Shown in pieces: positions 24,600 through 36,076 of a stretch of 64,000 nt of DNA. How positions within the stretch are numbered: the first letter of the stretch is position 1; the number at the start of each line of letters is the position of its first letter. Both the position numbers and the translations under genes were made by a program. Below the pieces are notes generated by a model. It was not told the origin of the DNA and searched no databases. It saw only the letters and a list, made by a program, of their open reading frames with translations. The DNA is from Neckera pumila (lineage: Eukaryota; Streptophyta; Bryopsida; Hypnales; Neckeraceae): positions 46,501,022 to 46,565,021 of the forward strand of contig OZ018408.1 of assembly GCA_963969595.1 (NCBI GenBank), in the 5' to 3' direction.

Positions 24600-25812
24600 C
24601 AATTCACAAAAAGTAACTCACTTGATTGTAAATAGTGCGCTTCCAGTAACGGTAAAGGCCAAGCATACGCTTCCTCCCAATCCGGCCTCAACCGACGAAC
24701 GGGGGCGACGTGGGGCAAGCGTCCGTCTCGACGTCCGTCGACGGCGCGCATGACGACGACTCTGGACGGAACCGTCGTCGTGGTCCGTCTCTCCAGGAGC
24801 CCCACTACTGCCCCCCCCCCCCAGTGCCCCAGCCATCATGCGGGTGGTTGCTGAGGAATTGCAGCAAACCACCAAGCCCAGAGCAGTCTTGTCAATCCCA
24901 GCTGCACCCATTGAAGCTCCCGACGACAGGCAGCCAGCCAAGCCCAGCCGCGTCGACATAACCAGTCTTATTACCTCCAAGCCAGCCATCCATCACAGCC
25001 TTTCCTGCAACCATCTGTGCTTGGCTTGCTTTCATAAGTGAACTCTGGCTCCCTCCTGCCATTCCTTACACTTGCAGTTCCAGGTGCAGTTGCAGTAGAA
25101 GTTGCAGTTGCAGGCACCCCTCGAATATTAGCCTAGCTGGTCGTGGAGAGGAGGCAGACGAAGTTAAGGTCCCAGTTTCGGGGCGTGTCTCTTGTGCACG
25201 CTCGTCCCCATCATTGTCGTCGCTTCGTTTGCTTGGAAACAGGCTTGAGGGAATTTGGCTGTGCGTGTGTGTTCACAAAGCCAGGCGTTGGTGAAGCTCC
25301 CGACGTTACCGAATTTTGGTTGGGTTTTTGATTTGGAAGGGTGATTTCGAGTTTTGTAGAAGTTGGGATCGATTCTGTTTTTTGAGGAGCAGGGAGTTTG
25401 GTTTGGTTTTGGGGGCGATGGTTGGGCGGAATGGCGATGAAATGAGAGCGCAATTCTCGTTCGCGGATTGAGGGGTTGCGTGATCGTCGTCCGCTTTCTT
25501 TAATAAATTTAGCATTTTTTATTGATTTTGGTTTTGGGAGGTGGTGGTGGTGTACTTTGGTCTTTGTTCCGAAACGTGTCGGAGCTTGAGGGTTGCGGAC
25601 TTTGTACGTGACACTTGGAGGTTGTGAGAGGCTGGAGCGGCGGCTGTCGGTGAAATTCTTGGTGTAGTCGACTCCGACGTCTTTGTTGGAGGAGAAGAAT
25701 GTTCTTTTCTTAGAGCCTTGAATGCGGGAGACAGACAGGAATTTGCGAAGTGTAATTGTGAGGGGAAGTGGAGAGCAAGGAATTGGAAGAGTCGGGTTGG
25801 CATTGGGTTCCG
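24600..25812 (+). promoter_or_regulatory. Probable promoter and 5' leader of the 880-codon gene
   Basis: Base composition jumps from AT-rich spacer to GC-rich sequence near 24,600. A C homopolymer of about 14-15 lies near 24,808-24,823. Imperfect 'cagttgcag' repeats lie at 25,072-25,110. Frames on both strands are open here but are unrelated to known proteins and look like GC-driven shadows. A leader intron is possible, because no transcript evidence is available. Confidence 0.4.
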
Positions 25813-28455
25813 ATGAGGGGGGGCGCGCAAGTGAAGGAGGCGCTGGGATTCGTGACATTGCTATGGAACCATCCAGTGCTCACAGGCTTGCTCCTGCTCA
25901 TCTTCACTCCGCCGTTCTTCCCCTTGGTGGTGTACTTCTCCCCGCTGCTGATGTCCACGGCGCTTTGTGTGGTGGCGCTCGTCAGTGTGGGCTCGCAGAT
26001 GGAGAAGATCAAGGCGGAAGGCGGGCCACGGCAGCAGCTGGAGACGCACCTTGGTCGCGACCACGGCGTCAGTACGTGGGCGCCACCGCGAGATCGCACT
26101 CGCAACGATCAAGGGACGCATCTTTACGGGGAGAGTAATAATCTCCATCGTAACTTGTACGCCAACATTCACGTCGAGCCTGCGCCGCCGTCGTGGGCAA
26201 GAGTCCAGGAGAACAACACCACGACAGAGGTGCAATTGCGTCCCGTCGAGAATAATGATCCACCGACGCCAGCGACAGCGGAAAGCGACGAAGACTGGTG
26301 GGATAAGTGGGTGAAGGAGTACGAGTCCCGGCCAGGGTGGGGCGAGCAGGAGGATCAGCAAGCGTTTCGCACCCCAGCAGCAATCCCGACGTCCACCACC
26401 TCACAAGCGCGAGCTCCAGCAACAATCCCGGCGTTCACCCAGAAAGAAGAGGCGCCTCTCAAACCGGAGATTCGTGACGAGAATCGCCGTGAAGCTCCTG
26501 TTTCAGCGCCTGCTCCAGCTCCAGTGGTGATGGCGCCCGTGTCAGTTTCGGTGGTGACGAACAGGCAAGAAGCGCCATCGAGGTCAGCGCCACCCCCACC
26601 CACGACGTCAACGTCGCGCAATCTGGAAGAAGTGGTGGTATCCGTGAAAGTCACCGATTTCCAGCCTCATATTTCGACGCTGGCGCCCATCCGCACTGGC
26701 AGGGAGACGACGCGCGATCGGCAGCAACAAGTGGACAGGATTGGCAAGACCCCGCAACAGATTTTGGGAGCACCACCAGCGAAGGTGGTGCAGGTCGTTC
26801 CCGCCGCGCGTGTCTCCGATGCGCAAGCGTTGCAGTCCATCGAGAAGATGCTGCACATGGATTCTCGAAATGCCGCCCCTGTCGCGGACGTGAAGAATGT
26901 GACTACGACGCCTTCACTAGCGAAGAGCGCTTCGGGCAAGGGGATTGCAGTGGACGCCTCCGAGAAGAACCGGAACAAGATCGCCGCGGACATCAATGCC
27001 GGGGAGACGCCGCCGCTGCTTCGTCACCTCAAAACTTCGCGCTCGGAGAATTACTCCCGCAACAGCAGCGCGTTCTCGCCACTCCAGCAGCGCACATCGC
27101 GAGGGCTCATGTCGGAGAAGGTCCTTCCGCCGCCCCAATTCTCGCCGCGACTCTTGCAAAGCTTGCAACCCTTGCCGCCCAAAGGCTTGTCGCCGCGCTT
27201 GTTACCCAATCTGAGCACGGTGCCGCTCGGCAACCCTGTGGAGAAGATCCCGCAGTGGGTGTACGACGGGATCCCCAAGGAGCGCGCGGAGATGCAGGCC
27301 ATGAAAGCCGAGACCGCGGAGGAGAAGCAGGTGAGGGCCTTCGAACAGGCCGTGAAGGTGTTTTCGTACACGCGGCGGAGGACGCATGCACGGCGCCCTA
27401 TGCCAATTCCGGTGGAGAATGCGAATTTGCAGGTGTCTCAGAGCACGCCCACCACGCCAAGCTTGGAGAAACCCACGGAGAAGCCATCGCGGAGGTCAGG
27501 AGCAAGCTCACCCCAGAAGCCTGCTTCAAGAGCAAGCACACCGCGCAGAGCTTCACCAGATGTGGCAGCTTCCGAAGCGCTCCCCACACGGAACTCACAC
27601 GATTTGGCAGCAGCTGGTGAGCCACACGGAACTTCAGAACGAGCTTCGTCACTCCCAATGCCAACTCCCAGAGCTTCTGCAGCGCCTTCACCTCGCATAC
27701 CTCCATCCAACCCTAATGGAGCTTCCGTAGCAGCAGCCGCAGCGTCACCTGCCTTGGTGATGGCAGCCACTCCTCCGCGAGCTTCAAGAGCGTCGTCACC
27801 CAAGAAAGTTCCCACTGCAGCTTCTCCTTGCCGAGCTTCACGAGCTTCCTCCCCCTCGATCGGCTCCACGCCATGGCCAAGTTCCATAGCATCCCCCTCA
27901 CCTCAAAAACCACCAGCATCCCCTCCTCGAAAACCTTCAGTGCCGTCCTCCCCATCAATGCCCCACCCCAGAAGACGCCGCCAACACAGCTCCAAGCACT
28001 CCACAGACAAAGCAACCTTGCCAAGCTCAATTCAAATCGAACTCTCCACTTATTACGACACACCCGCAGTGGAGAAGGAGGACTCCGATACTGAAGATTA
28101 TATCCCGATTGAGGATGTGCGAGTCGTGGAAGACAAAGCAAACGAAGCAGCAGACAAAGGAGATGCAGCTCTTCACTGGGGCAGAAGCTCATACAGTTCG
28201 CGAAGATCCTCGAATTCACGGAGGAGGTTGGAGCCTCGGAGAGTGGTGACGAGTGAAGATGCCGACATGTTTTGTTTGAAGAAGAGCATGTCCATGCGGA
28301 ATGGCCAGACTGTGAAATTCGCGGACTCGTCGTCGACTACTGATGATGAGCGGGAGTCTGTCACGCCCACAGCTTCTCGACGGTCCATGGGGAGGACTAG
28401 CAAGCCTTTGGTGTGGAGGTCGCGCTCTGTGCAAGCGCGTGAAGATAGTGACTGA
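25813..28455 (+). CDS. Two-TM-anchored, Ser/Pro/Arg-rich plant protein (880 aa)
   Basis: A single exon encodes 880 residues. The open frame extends upstream to a GTG, but the first ATG is at 25,813. Residues 21-60 form two adjacent hydrophobic segments (PVLTGLLLLIFTPPFFPLVV, then SPLLMSTALCVVALVSVG). This is an N-terminal membrane anchor like that of poorly characterised plant proteins. The rest is low-complexity: acidic Glu/Asp/Trp patches at about 150-190, Pro/Ala/Ser stretches, many RAS(S/T)P-type repeats at about 560-740, and an Arg/Ser-rich tail with possible phosphosites (RRSS, SRRS). There is no catalytic domain. A membrane-tethered scaffold with a long disordered cytosolic tail is plausible, but the function is unknown to me. 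It is GC-rich compared with its flanks. Its downstream neighbour is convergent. Confidence 0.8.
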   Translation: MRGGAQVKEALGFVTLLWNHPVLTGLLLLIFTPPFFPLVVYFSPLLMSTALCVVALVSVGSQMEKIKAEGGPRQQLETHLGRDHGVSTWAPPRDRTRNDQGTHLYGESNNLHRNLYANIHVEPAPPSWARVQENNTTTEVQLRPVENNDPPTPATAESDEDWWDKWVKEYESRPGWGEQEDQQAFRTPAAIPTSTTSQARAPATIPAFTQKEEAPLKPEIRDENRREAPVSAPAPAPVVMAPVSVSVVTNRQEAPSRSAPPPPTTSTSRNLEEVVVSVKVTDFQPHISTLAPIRTGRETTRDRQQQVDRIGKTPQQILGAPPAKVVQVVPAARVSDAQALQSIEKMLHMDSRNAAPVADVKNVTTTPSLAKSASGKGIAVDASEKNRNKIAADINAGETPPLLRHLKTSRSENYSRNSSAFSPLQQRTSRGLMSEKVLPPPQFSPRLLQSLQPLPPKGLSPRLLPNLSTVPLGNPVEKIPQWVYDGIPKERAEMQAMKAETAEEKQVRAFEQAVKVFSYTRRRTHARRPMPIPVENANLQVSQSTPTTPSLEKPTEKPSRRSGASSPQKPASRASTPRRASPDVAASEALPTRNSHDLAAAGEPHGTSERASSLPMPTPRASAAPSPRIPPSNPNGASVAAAAASPALVMAATPPRASRASSPKKVPTAASPCRASRASSPSIGSTPWPSSIASPSPQKPPASPPRKPSVPSSPSMPHPRRRRQHSSKHSTDKATLPSSIQIELSTYYDTPAVEKEDSDTEDYIPIEDVRVVEDKANEAADKGDAALHWGRSSYSSRRSSNSRRRLEPRRVVTSEDADMFCLKKSMSMRNGQTVKFADSSSTTDDERESVTPTASRRSMGRTSKPLVWRSRSVQAREDSD

Positions 28456-30334
28456 GGGGAGATCCAGGTAACGCCTTCACATTCCTTTTGCTCTTGTCTG
28501 ACTGCTCACCTTTGTTTTGTGAAATTCAGCATCTGGAGCTCTTTCTGGAATGACTAGCCTAAGACAGATTGAATTTCCGAACTTGCATTTACATGAACAT
28601 TCTTTCACAAACCTTGGACTCCTTATTGGTTCTTTGCTATGTCACTAATAGCATGATAGTAAGCCAATGTGCAAATTTTAGCATTTGATAGGATCCGAAG
28701 GATATTGGATTACCTAATGCTCGCGAGCCGAGAGACTTGAGAGGGTTATCGGACATAATGCCTATCCGTTATGCTCTATCAAGATCGTTCAGATCTGTAT
28801 TTTTGGATTCATCTGAGGGTTTAGGAAGAAGCGCTGGGGTTACAATCCTCTTCGGATGTGAACAGTGACAATCCTCTATCTTGAACAGTGAACTTGGATC
28901 ATTTATGGCATGATAGCAAAGCCTGCCTGCAAACTTTAACTAATTTTTTGGTCTAATCAGAATGAAATTAACTCTTTGGTACGTGATGAATGGCACGATA
29001 GCATGCTATGATACAAACAATGGCTAAATGTTTGATAGAATCAGAATGATATTGGCTCTTTGCTGGCATGATAGCTTGCTAAGGTACAATTATTCGATGA
29101 AATGAGGCTGATGAATTGCTCGGATTCTTCGGTGCAGCAGGGGACCTCAAAAGACTTCGAAAGTGCTCCGGGCGATTGCACCATCAATGCAAGGGTGAGC
29201 TCCAAGGCACCTCAAGGGTAGAGATCCACCTTATTACTGAACAATTCCTTAACAAGTCGGCACAGGTGTTTCTGCCGGCGAGGTCTGGGGTGCTCTACTG
29301 GAGAGGGTGTCCTCCTGTGCAGATTCTGAAGAGTTAGGGGCTAAGGATCATCAATGCGGTAGGAGCTCCGGAATTGTTCATATTACAGAGATCGTATGAT
29401 GTGTACAGTAAATAGGTAGCATAGAATTATGGGACATAATGCCAAATCAAGATCTTGAGGATCTGTACTGTTTGGTTGATCAAAGAGGCTTATTAGGTAG
29501 AAGGAAGTGAAAGAGAAGGGTTATCGGTTATAATCCTTTTCTGATTAGCCAAGGAGGCAGCGACACACGGTGGCCTTGAACACTGGACTTATGGCGTTAT
29601 GACAAGCACCACCATAATCCCATCTCGGGAGTGCTGGACATGGGGATCACGTAGTAGAGGAGCAGACACAAGCGGACACTGTAGCAGTTACCAGGATAGT
29701 TGAGATTGTCGAGCTCGCTCTCTCAGGAAAAGCATTGTCGCATTGACGGAAGGTTTGGTATTCTTGACAATTAAGCACTTGTAAGAGATGAAGTCATTTG
29801 AAAACATGATCCATGCCAAGGTCATGACAAGAGAAACCTCACCTATTTGTGTCACAATTGAGCATGGTTCCTACTATTAAACGTAAATTATTTTTATTGG
29901 ATCTCAACGGCAATAGGATTCCAACATACATCAGCATGCATTTGTCAGACATTGCATGAATTGGCCATGAATGTTTAAAGCAATATTGTGTTTTTGATTG
30001 TGTACATCTTGAGTATGATGTGCCTAGGTTTTGGTGACATTTTTTGGTTCAAATGTAGGAATACCATTTTTGACAATGTTGATTTGTGCGTTACAAGTGG
30101 TCTCTTTTGGTAGCGATCTCATTCTTTGCTGCTAAATTCGTTTGCAACTCTTTTGTATGTATTAGTGTCGTTGAGGGATGGTAGAGGAAATTATTTATCA
30201 TACGACGGAGCTTGGGATAGGCAAAAGATCCATCACAAATACCTACTATGATAGACTTTTTTCATTAAATGAGATTTGAATTACATTAGGTTGAATTAAC
30301 AGCTACAATAAGCATCTTGGATGATGGCGATGGA

Positions 30335-30448
30335 GTGATTAGTGATTCACATTTTGAGTGTAAATTCATTACAAGAAGTGACTTCCTTTGTGTGATTAGT
30401 GATTCACATTTTGAATGTAAATTCATTACAAGAAGTGACTTCCTTTGT
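30335..30448 (+). repeat. Tandem duplication, two 57-bp units
   Basis: The unit starting 'gtgattagtgattcacattt' is present twice, with one visible base difference (gagtg against aatg). Because 57 is a multiple of three, a small frame reads the same 19 residues twice, but the frame (60 codons) has no other sign of coding. Confidence 0.9.
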
Positions 30449-30490
30449 TGTTTATTCTGTGACCATGTTAGGAAATATTGTGATTGCTTC

Positions 30491-30578
30491 GGTGAGTGAG
30501 ATGACCTTTATGGATACACTTTTTGTTGGTTTTGGGTGAGTGAGATGACCTTTATGGATACACTTTTTGTTGGTTTTG
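30491..30578 (+). repeat. Tandem duplication, two 44-bp units
   Basis: The unit starting 'ggtgagtgagatgaccttta' occurs twice without visible differences. It lies only 43 bp from the 57-bp duplication, suggesting recent local slippage or repair events. Confidence 0.92.
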
Positions 30579-31289
30579 GGATAGTGTAGAGATTCTTTTA
30601 GATCAGTTGGACGCCACACTATTCAGAAATTCATAACAAATTCATACTTTGTCAAAAGAATAAAATTTCAACTGCTCTCCCTCTTTTACACATTTGCCTT
30701 TATGTGGTTTTAAAAAAAAAAAATCAATAATGCCAACAAGGCACACCAATCATTCTGCCTGTCACAGGCGGGTTACCTTATGGGGAAGTGTGATTTTGGG
30801 AGATCCGCAGTATTGGAGAGTGGAGAGATCTTCACGTTCAGAAGCCAAAGCTGGCTGAGGATCAAATCATTATCATTATGGGTGACTCAGTGATGCAATT
30901 CTCAAGTGAAATCCAAATCTAGTGATAGTCGGGTTGTTTTTCACTACAGTACATAACATTCTAGTTCATAATAATAGTTGACGCAAAAGCTTGATAAAAA
31001 CTGTAGAAGCTTTGAAACAATAGTTGAGATAAATGCTGGATAAAAACTCTAGAATGTCGGATTGATTTCGTTTGAAAGAGACGTGGATATTGGCCAAGCT
31101 TTCAATTCTGATTTAATGATGGAGTTGAAGCAACTCCAGAATGCAATACAAGGTAATTACACTTCGAAGTTTTCAAAATATGGAGTTAAGCATCAACTTG
31201 ACTTTGTTAGAATTTTGTTATTATTAGAACAAGTGTTTTTTGGACATCAGGCAGGCAATTTGTTTGTTACGGTGAGATCTCCTGCACTG

Positions 31290-31407
31290 TGAGTTCCCCC
31301 TCAGCAAGGAGGGCTGCACGACTTGTAATGTGAAAGTTACTAATTTCCAGATTTTAATGTCTTACTTTTGTTTTGACTGTGGCAACAGTATAGGGCTGGC
31401 ACACTAG
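31290..31407 (+). repeat. Fragment of the CTAGT-ended repeat family
   Basis: It shares 'caaggagggctgcac', 'aatgtgaaagttact' and the end 'ggctggcacactagt' with the tandem units at 3370-4417. It is a solitary, truncated copy. Confidence 0.45.
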
Positions 31408-31972
31408 TTAGTCCAAATTTTTAAAATATAGATTAAAAGGGTACGCAAAATTAATGCTACGCTCTCATGTACAATTTGGGTAAGAATTTAGACAGATTGA
31501 TTTTAGTTGTTGAAATTAGGTAACCTTACCTGATAAGATCAGTTATAGTCCTTCCAAATCTTTCACTAACAAAAATTGAGCAACGAATTTGACAACCAAG
31601 AACTAAAGGAACATACCCTAAACTTGCAACGTCAGCAGCACACTGCGAAGATATCTATCTGCACAAACTTGTTAACAAAAAAATCCAACTGCGACGAAAT
31701 TGTTCAAATGCGCGCAATACTGTGAAGGAGTCACAACATTTCGGTCGGAAAAGTATCACAACATACATTCATGATGAACCTGTATTTATATTGCAAAATT
31801 GTGACAAACTTTCAGACGATACCTAACGATCAGTCAATCTTACAATTGTTCATGAACCACGATAACTGAACTACCTGACTCTAACTCCACATCTTGCACG
31901 TATACTGAAAATTCTTAAGTCTCCACGTCTGTACACAATATGAACACACAAATTCAAAAATATAATTTTGCT

Positions 31973-34900
31973 CTAGACGTAAACCCTAGTGACCATATTC
32001 CAGGCATGATATGTCAAGCCTGCTAAACTCAACAAATTTAGCGTGGCTGAATACCCATGCAACTCTTTGAACTTCTTATTCTGCTCGTCAAGCTCCTCGC
32101 TCACGTTATCGGTGGCAGTCAATCCTTTCCCTTCTTCCTTCTCCAGCCTCAACCTGTCAAGGTAGATCTGCAAACCAAACAAGCAAAACCCCATATCAGC
32201 GCACTTCTCATCTATACTCAACCCTCTTTAATGACAGTCTGCACAATTCCTTGTAAATCCTGAGAATCTCTCCAGTAGTGCACACCCTGATCGGACAGCA
32301 TTACAGATCACAATTTGAACAAATATGCAAGAAGCCCGAAAGGCAATGTCTTTAGAGTTAAGGGTGTAAATGTTGAAAATCTCACATGTGCACAGATCTA
32401 ATTTACACTTTGAATCGCAATTTCTAAGTTCACAAGTTCAGATCGATTCGCATGTTCTTATATTGAGAGACCCCACTTTAAGAAAGAAAATGAACAGATA
32501 GCTGCAAGTTCCCAAGTTTCATGAGAGGCGCGGGTATTACCTTAGTGGTTTGGGGTTCAAGGACGTAAGCATTGTACGCCGTGGTTCCAGCCAAAAACAG
32601 CAAATTAAACGTCTGCCACTTCGATGAGTTGCTCAAGAAAAAATACAAAAACGCCAGCGACCCCTCGCCGGCAGTCAAAAATCTCAAGTAAGAAGGAAAC
32701 AGCTTCGTCTGCACAGTGCGAAACTGCTCCCGAGGCATGTTCTGCTGCAACACTCTCCCCGACATGAACGTCATCCACACCGCCGTCCCGAGCGTCACAC
32801 CCCACGTTAACAAGTGCACAAACCTCCATAACTTCCTAAAGAATCCATCTTTCACCAATTTATCAGCCCCAACAGCAGCTGCTCCAGCGTTCACAACTTC
32901 CATTCCCTTCTGCCCCGTTTTCTCCGCCATCTCCTTTACAGACTCCGAAGCTCGGCTCGCAGTATCCACCGTCGCGTCCTTCGCCTTCCCTATCGAATCT
33001 GAAGCGTCACTCGCCTTCTCTGCAACTGTAGCTTTGGCACTTTCGTAGTACGATTGAGGCTCCTCAGGATGCTTGCCCCAGACGTATCTTGTGTTCCCCA
33101 CCATTACGTCGTATGGGGAGTGATACTTTCCCAATGAGGCTGTCACGGGACCGTCGTAGTGGTCGTCTTCTGGAACTCGAGTCCAACCGAGAATCTCCAC
33201 AATGCTGCCAAGTCTGTTTTTTCCTGATTCATAGGCGTCTGAGGAGCTGCCACGGAGGGAGTCGTAGGCACGGGAAACGTAACCCTGCTCAGAGGGGGGT
33301 TCGTAGCCCACGGCGCGGTAGCCAGAGTCTCTGGTTGCCTGACCTGCTCGAGAAGCCGTGTCGCGAGCTTTTTCGTATATGGTGCGTTTGTCTTCTTGAG
33401 TGAAAGGCGCGGTGGTGGCGTCGTAAGCGCGGGATGCACCGTCTCGCACATTCTGACTCGCCTGGAACAACGAAAATTGCCTAATCTCAGGAACAATCTT
33501 TTACTATCCTAACCAGAGATTTCACGGTTTTGAAATGACCAATTCCATTCATCGTATTATGAAAATTCTCGGTCCGTCCAGATTTTAATGTCCGCCTATG
33601 GTTGAAAACTTTTAATGCCAATTTCAATGATCATAAACCCTCCATATGGCCTACTCAGAACATCCTGGACACTTTAACAGAACTTGAGGTCTAATTGGAC
33701 ACTTATTTCGGGATAGAGGGAGTTATAGAACTCAGAAGTGACCAAATAATGTCACTATGATCAGAGACCCATATTTGATGCGTTGATCAATAAATTAATC
33801 CAATTGGATAAAAGAAGTTCTGATGAGGCCCACTCAAAATTACGTAAGAAAATGAGACATCTACGTCTTTCGGGGGCTCGTTTGATTTTGACAAAAGCTA
33901 GCAGAAAAGAATTTCATGACGTGATTCAAATCTAACCCGACGTACAGCATCGGCGGCGCGTCGCGTGTAAGTGGGCTCCGACTCCGGTGCGCCCCAGACT
34001 GCGTCTCTGGTTCGCTCGTAAACGCCTCGGTCGTCTTCCTGAGTGAAAGGCGCGGTGGTAGCGTCGTAGGCGCGGGATGCACCGTCGCGCACGTTCTGGC
34101 TCGCCTGGAAGGACACCGACAATATTCTAATTTAAGCATCAATCTTCCTCCACCGTACCGAAGTTTGATTGTGCGAAAGCGGGATCCACAGGATCAAGGA
34201 TTCATGGTTTTCTTATAGCCAGTTGGTTTGATCGTATTGTGAAAATTGTACTTCAGATGGAGCCAAGCTATAATGTCACTAGAAGCAGTGAAGAACATTG
34301 CCTGTATTAGTTAAATGATAAGTGAAACTGATTTAAAGCCAGTCGTCAAATGGCCAACTCAAAACTGCCAAAAGAACATGAGGTTCCATTTCACGTACCC
34401 GACGTGCAGCATCGGCGGCGCGTTGCGTGTAAGTGGGCTCCGGCTCCGATGGCCAGACTGTGTCTCTCGTTCTCTCGTAAACGCCTCGGTTGTCTTCCTG
34501 AGTGAAACGCGCAGCGGTGGCGTCGTAGGCTCGTGATGTACTGTCTCGCACATTCTGGTTCGCCTGAAAGGACACCGACAATAATTTGATTTGAGCATCA
34601 ATCGTTCTCCACCGAACCGTAGTTTGATTGTCCGAAGGCGGGATTCTATGGCATGCAGGGTGATTAACCCCTACAGTACCAAGGATTCATGGTTTTCAAA
34701 TAGCAAGTTGGATTGATCGTATTGTGAAAATAGTACTTCAGATGGAGCCAAACTACAATGTCAATAGAAGCAATGAGGAACATTGCCTGCACTAACTAAA
34801 TGATAAGTAAAACTGATTTAAAATAAGTCGTCATATGGCCAACTCGAAACTGTCAAAAAAGCATGGGGTCCATTTCACGTACCTGACGTGCAGCATCAGC

Positions 34901-36076
34901 GGCGCGTTGCGTGTAAGTGGGCTCTGGCTCTGGAGCGCCCCAAACTCGCTCTTTCGCGCTTCCTAGAGTATCCGCTGTTGCATCATAAGCCCGCGCTGTT
35001 GTCTCCCGCGCAGCTTGCGCACGCTGGATACAGGGATAACTTTCGTCACGTCACATTGAATATTACGGCGTGAAGGAGCAAAGTGTGCAACAATCAATCT
35101 AGCTACCACCCAAAAAACACTAGTGACAAATTCATGGTTTTAAAATGACCAATTCGATTCGTCATATTATGAGAAATCATAGTACACTTCAGATCATGAT
35201 ACAAAACTCATACCACCACGATCACTAAAGACCATTGCATGCAGACCAATTTGGGCTTCTTGGTCTTTTAATGGCCAAGTTAGTACAAACGAAGGAGCCC
35301 TTACATTAGCAGCAGTGTCCCTCACAGCTCCAGCTGCGTCCGCAGCTCGCCTCTGCGTGGCGGCGGATGTGTCCGCAACATAGTTCCCTGCAATTAAGAT
35401 ACCGAAATTTATCAACAATTGCCCCAAAACCGAGCTAGGTTGCAACAAGAAGTGCAAGATAATTAGGGTTGAGCGTTTACCTGCTCTATCTCGGTAGGCA
35501 GCGCCAGAGGCTCCCCTATCGCTCTTTCCACCAGTAACCGTCCTTGCTGCATTGGCAGTCGTTTCATACGCCGCGTTCGCCGTCTGCTTAATGCTCTCAC
35601 CTGCCAAGACCACCCCTTCAAATTCAGTCACGGCCATCGCCACAGTCCCACCTAATCTCTAATCCTGTAACTAAGCCCCGCAAATATATAATCCTTCACC
35701 TGCAAACCTCATTGCAAAAAACATCCGCCCTGCAAATGAATACTCTACACCTGCAAACCTCATTGCAAAGACATCCGGCCTACAAATGAATACTCTACAC
35801 CTGCAAACCTCGTTGCAAAAACATCCGTCCTGCAAATGAACAATCCTACACCTGCAAACCTTGTTGCAAGAAGATCGAATCCGTCTTACCAACATTGTCG
35901 ACCGCATCGGCCGTGTTCCGGACAGCCTCCCTAGCGTACTGCTTGGCCGCATCTGTTGCAGTTGCCGCAGGCGCCGGGTCCTTCTTCGTTGACCAAATCG
36001 CTTCTGACCGTCCCATCGACAACAACAGCAGCACCACCATCGCCCATCCCCACACCCCACCTCTCATCGTCCCCAT
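31973..36076 (-). CDS. Secreted/ER LEA-repeat protein with C-terminal TMEM205 domain (660 aa)
   Basis: Eight exons in minus order: 36076-35890, 35600-35481, 35387-35305, 35023-34883, 34563-34399, 34104-33937, 33461-32541, 32170-31973. Splice phases agree and the total is 1983 nt. Residues 1-26 look like a signal peptide (WAMVVLLLLS, then GRSEA). Residues 30-495 are hydrophilic, Ala-rich LEA-like repeats (AYDATTAPFTQED, SDASDSIGKAKDATVDTASR). Residues 496-660 form a TMEM205/DUF4149 domain with about four hydrophobic segments, starting LWRFVHLLTWG and including KFKELHGYSATLNLLSL. Arabidopsis has LEA-annotated proteins of this architecture. A desiccation or membrane-protection role is inferred, not shown. 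The ATG at 36,076 is chosen because the frame further upstream starts only at GTG. Exons 4-6 and the start of exon 7 are duplicates of one another. Confidence 0.9.
33461..35023 (-). repeat. Tandem exon-plus-intron duplication in the LEA/TMEM205 gene
   Basis: Exons starting at 35,023, 34,563, 34,104 and 33,461 all begin after a similar acceptor. They encode versions of ASQNVRDGASRAYDAT, TQEDDRGVYERTRD and EPTYTRRAADA. The spacing of the first three is 460 and 459 bp. Introns between them are also alike: 'caaggattcatggttttc', 'gatcgtattgtgaaaat', 'cttcagatggagccaa' and 'gaacattgcctg' recur. All junctions are phase 0, so copies can be added or lost without frame damage. Confidence 0.9.
34668..34830. 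mobile_element. Intronic short TTAA-family relative, amplified with the exons
   Basis: The intron between exons 4 and 5 has TTAACCCCTACAGTACC followed by 'aaggattcatgg'. That inner sequence, in reverse complement, also lies at the end of the 150-bp element in the U-box gene's first intron (50,284-50,433). Related sequence with the opposite end ('ccaatttgggcttcttgg') lies at 35,110-35,275. The sister introns at 34,190-34,390 and 33,510-33,830 carry eroded versions. Exact ends are uncertain. Confidence 0.45.

Larger units (their letters stand above)
28456..31972. other. Spacer with degenerate local duplications
   Basis: No gene is supported. A segment at about 28,745-28,860 ('cataatgcctatccgttatg', 'atcaagatcgttcagatctg') recurs in degenerate form at 29,432-29,545. 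Another motif ('cagaatgatattggctcttt', 'gcatgatagcttgctaag') recurs around 28,640, 28,960 and 29,040. The 3' end of the preceding gene probably lies in the first few hundred bases. A member of the repeat at 3370-4417 ends at 31,407. Confidence 0.5.

Noticed and set aside
24488..24989. Minus-strand frames upstream of the 880-codon gene
   Set aside because: The two frames overlap each other in different registers in a GC-rich promoter-like region, with no family resemblance or splice support.
25211..28434. Long frames antisense to, or out of frame with, the 880-codon gene (for example 25,211-25,858 minus and 27,713-28,219 minus)
   Set aside because: They overlap the main frame or its GC-rich leader, carry repeat-derived compositions (mirror images of the Ser/Pro/Arg codons) and show no known motif.
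31062..31292. 76-codon frame before the LEA/TMEM205 gene
   Set aside because: It has no recognisable motif, no splice context, and lies next to a dispersed repeat end.
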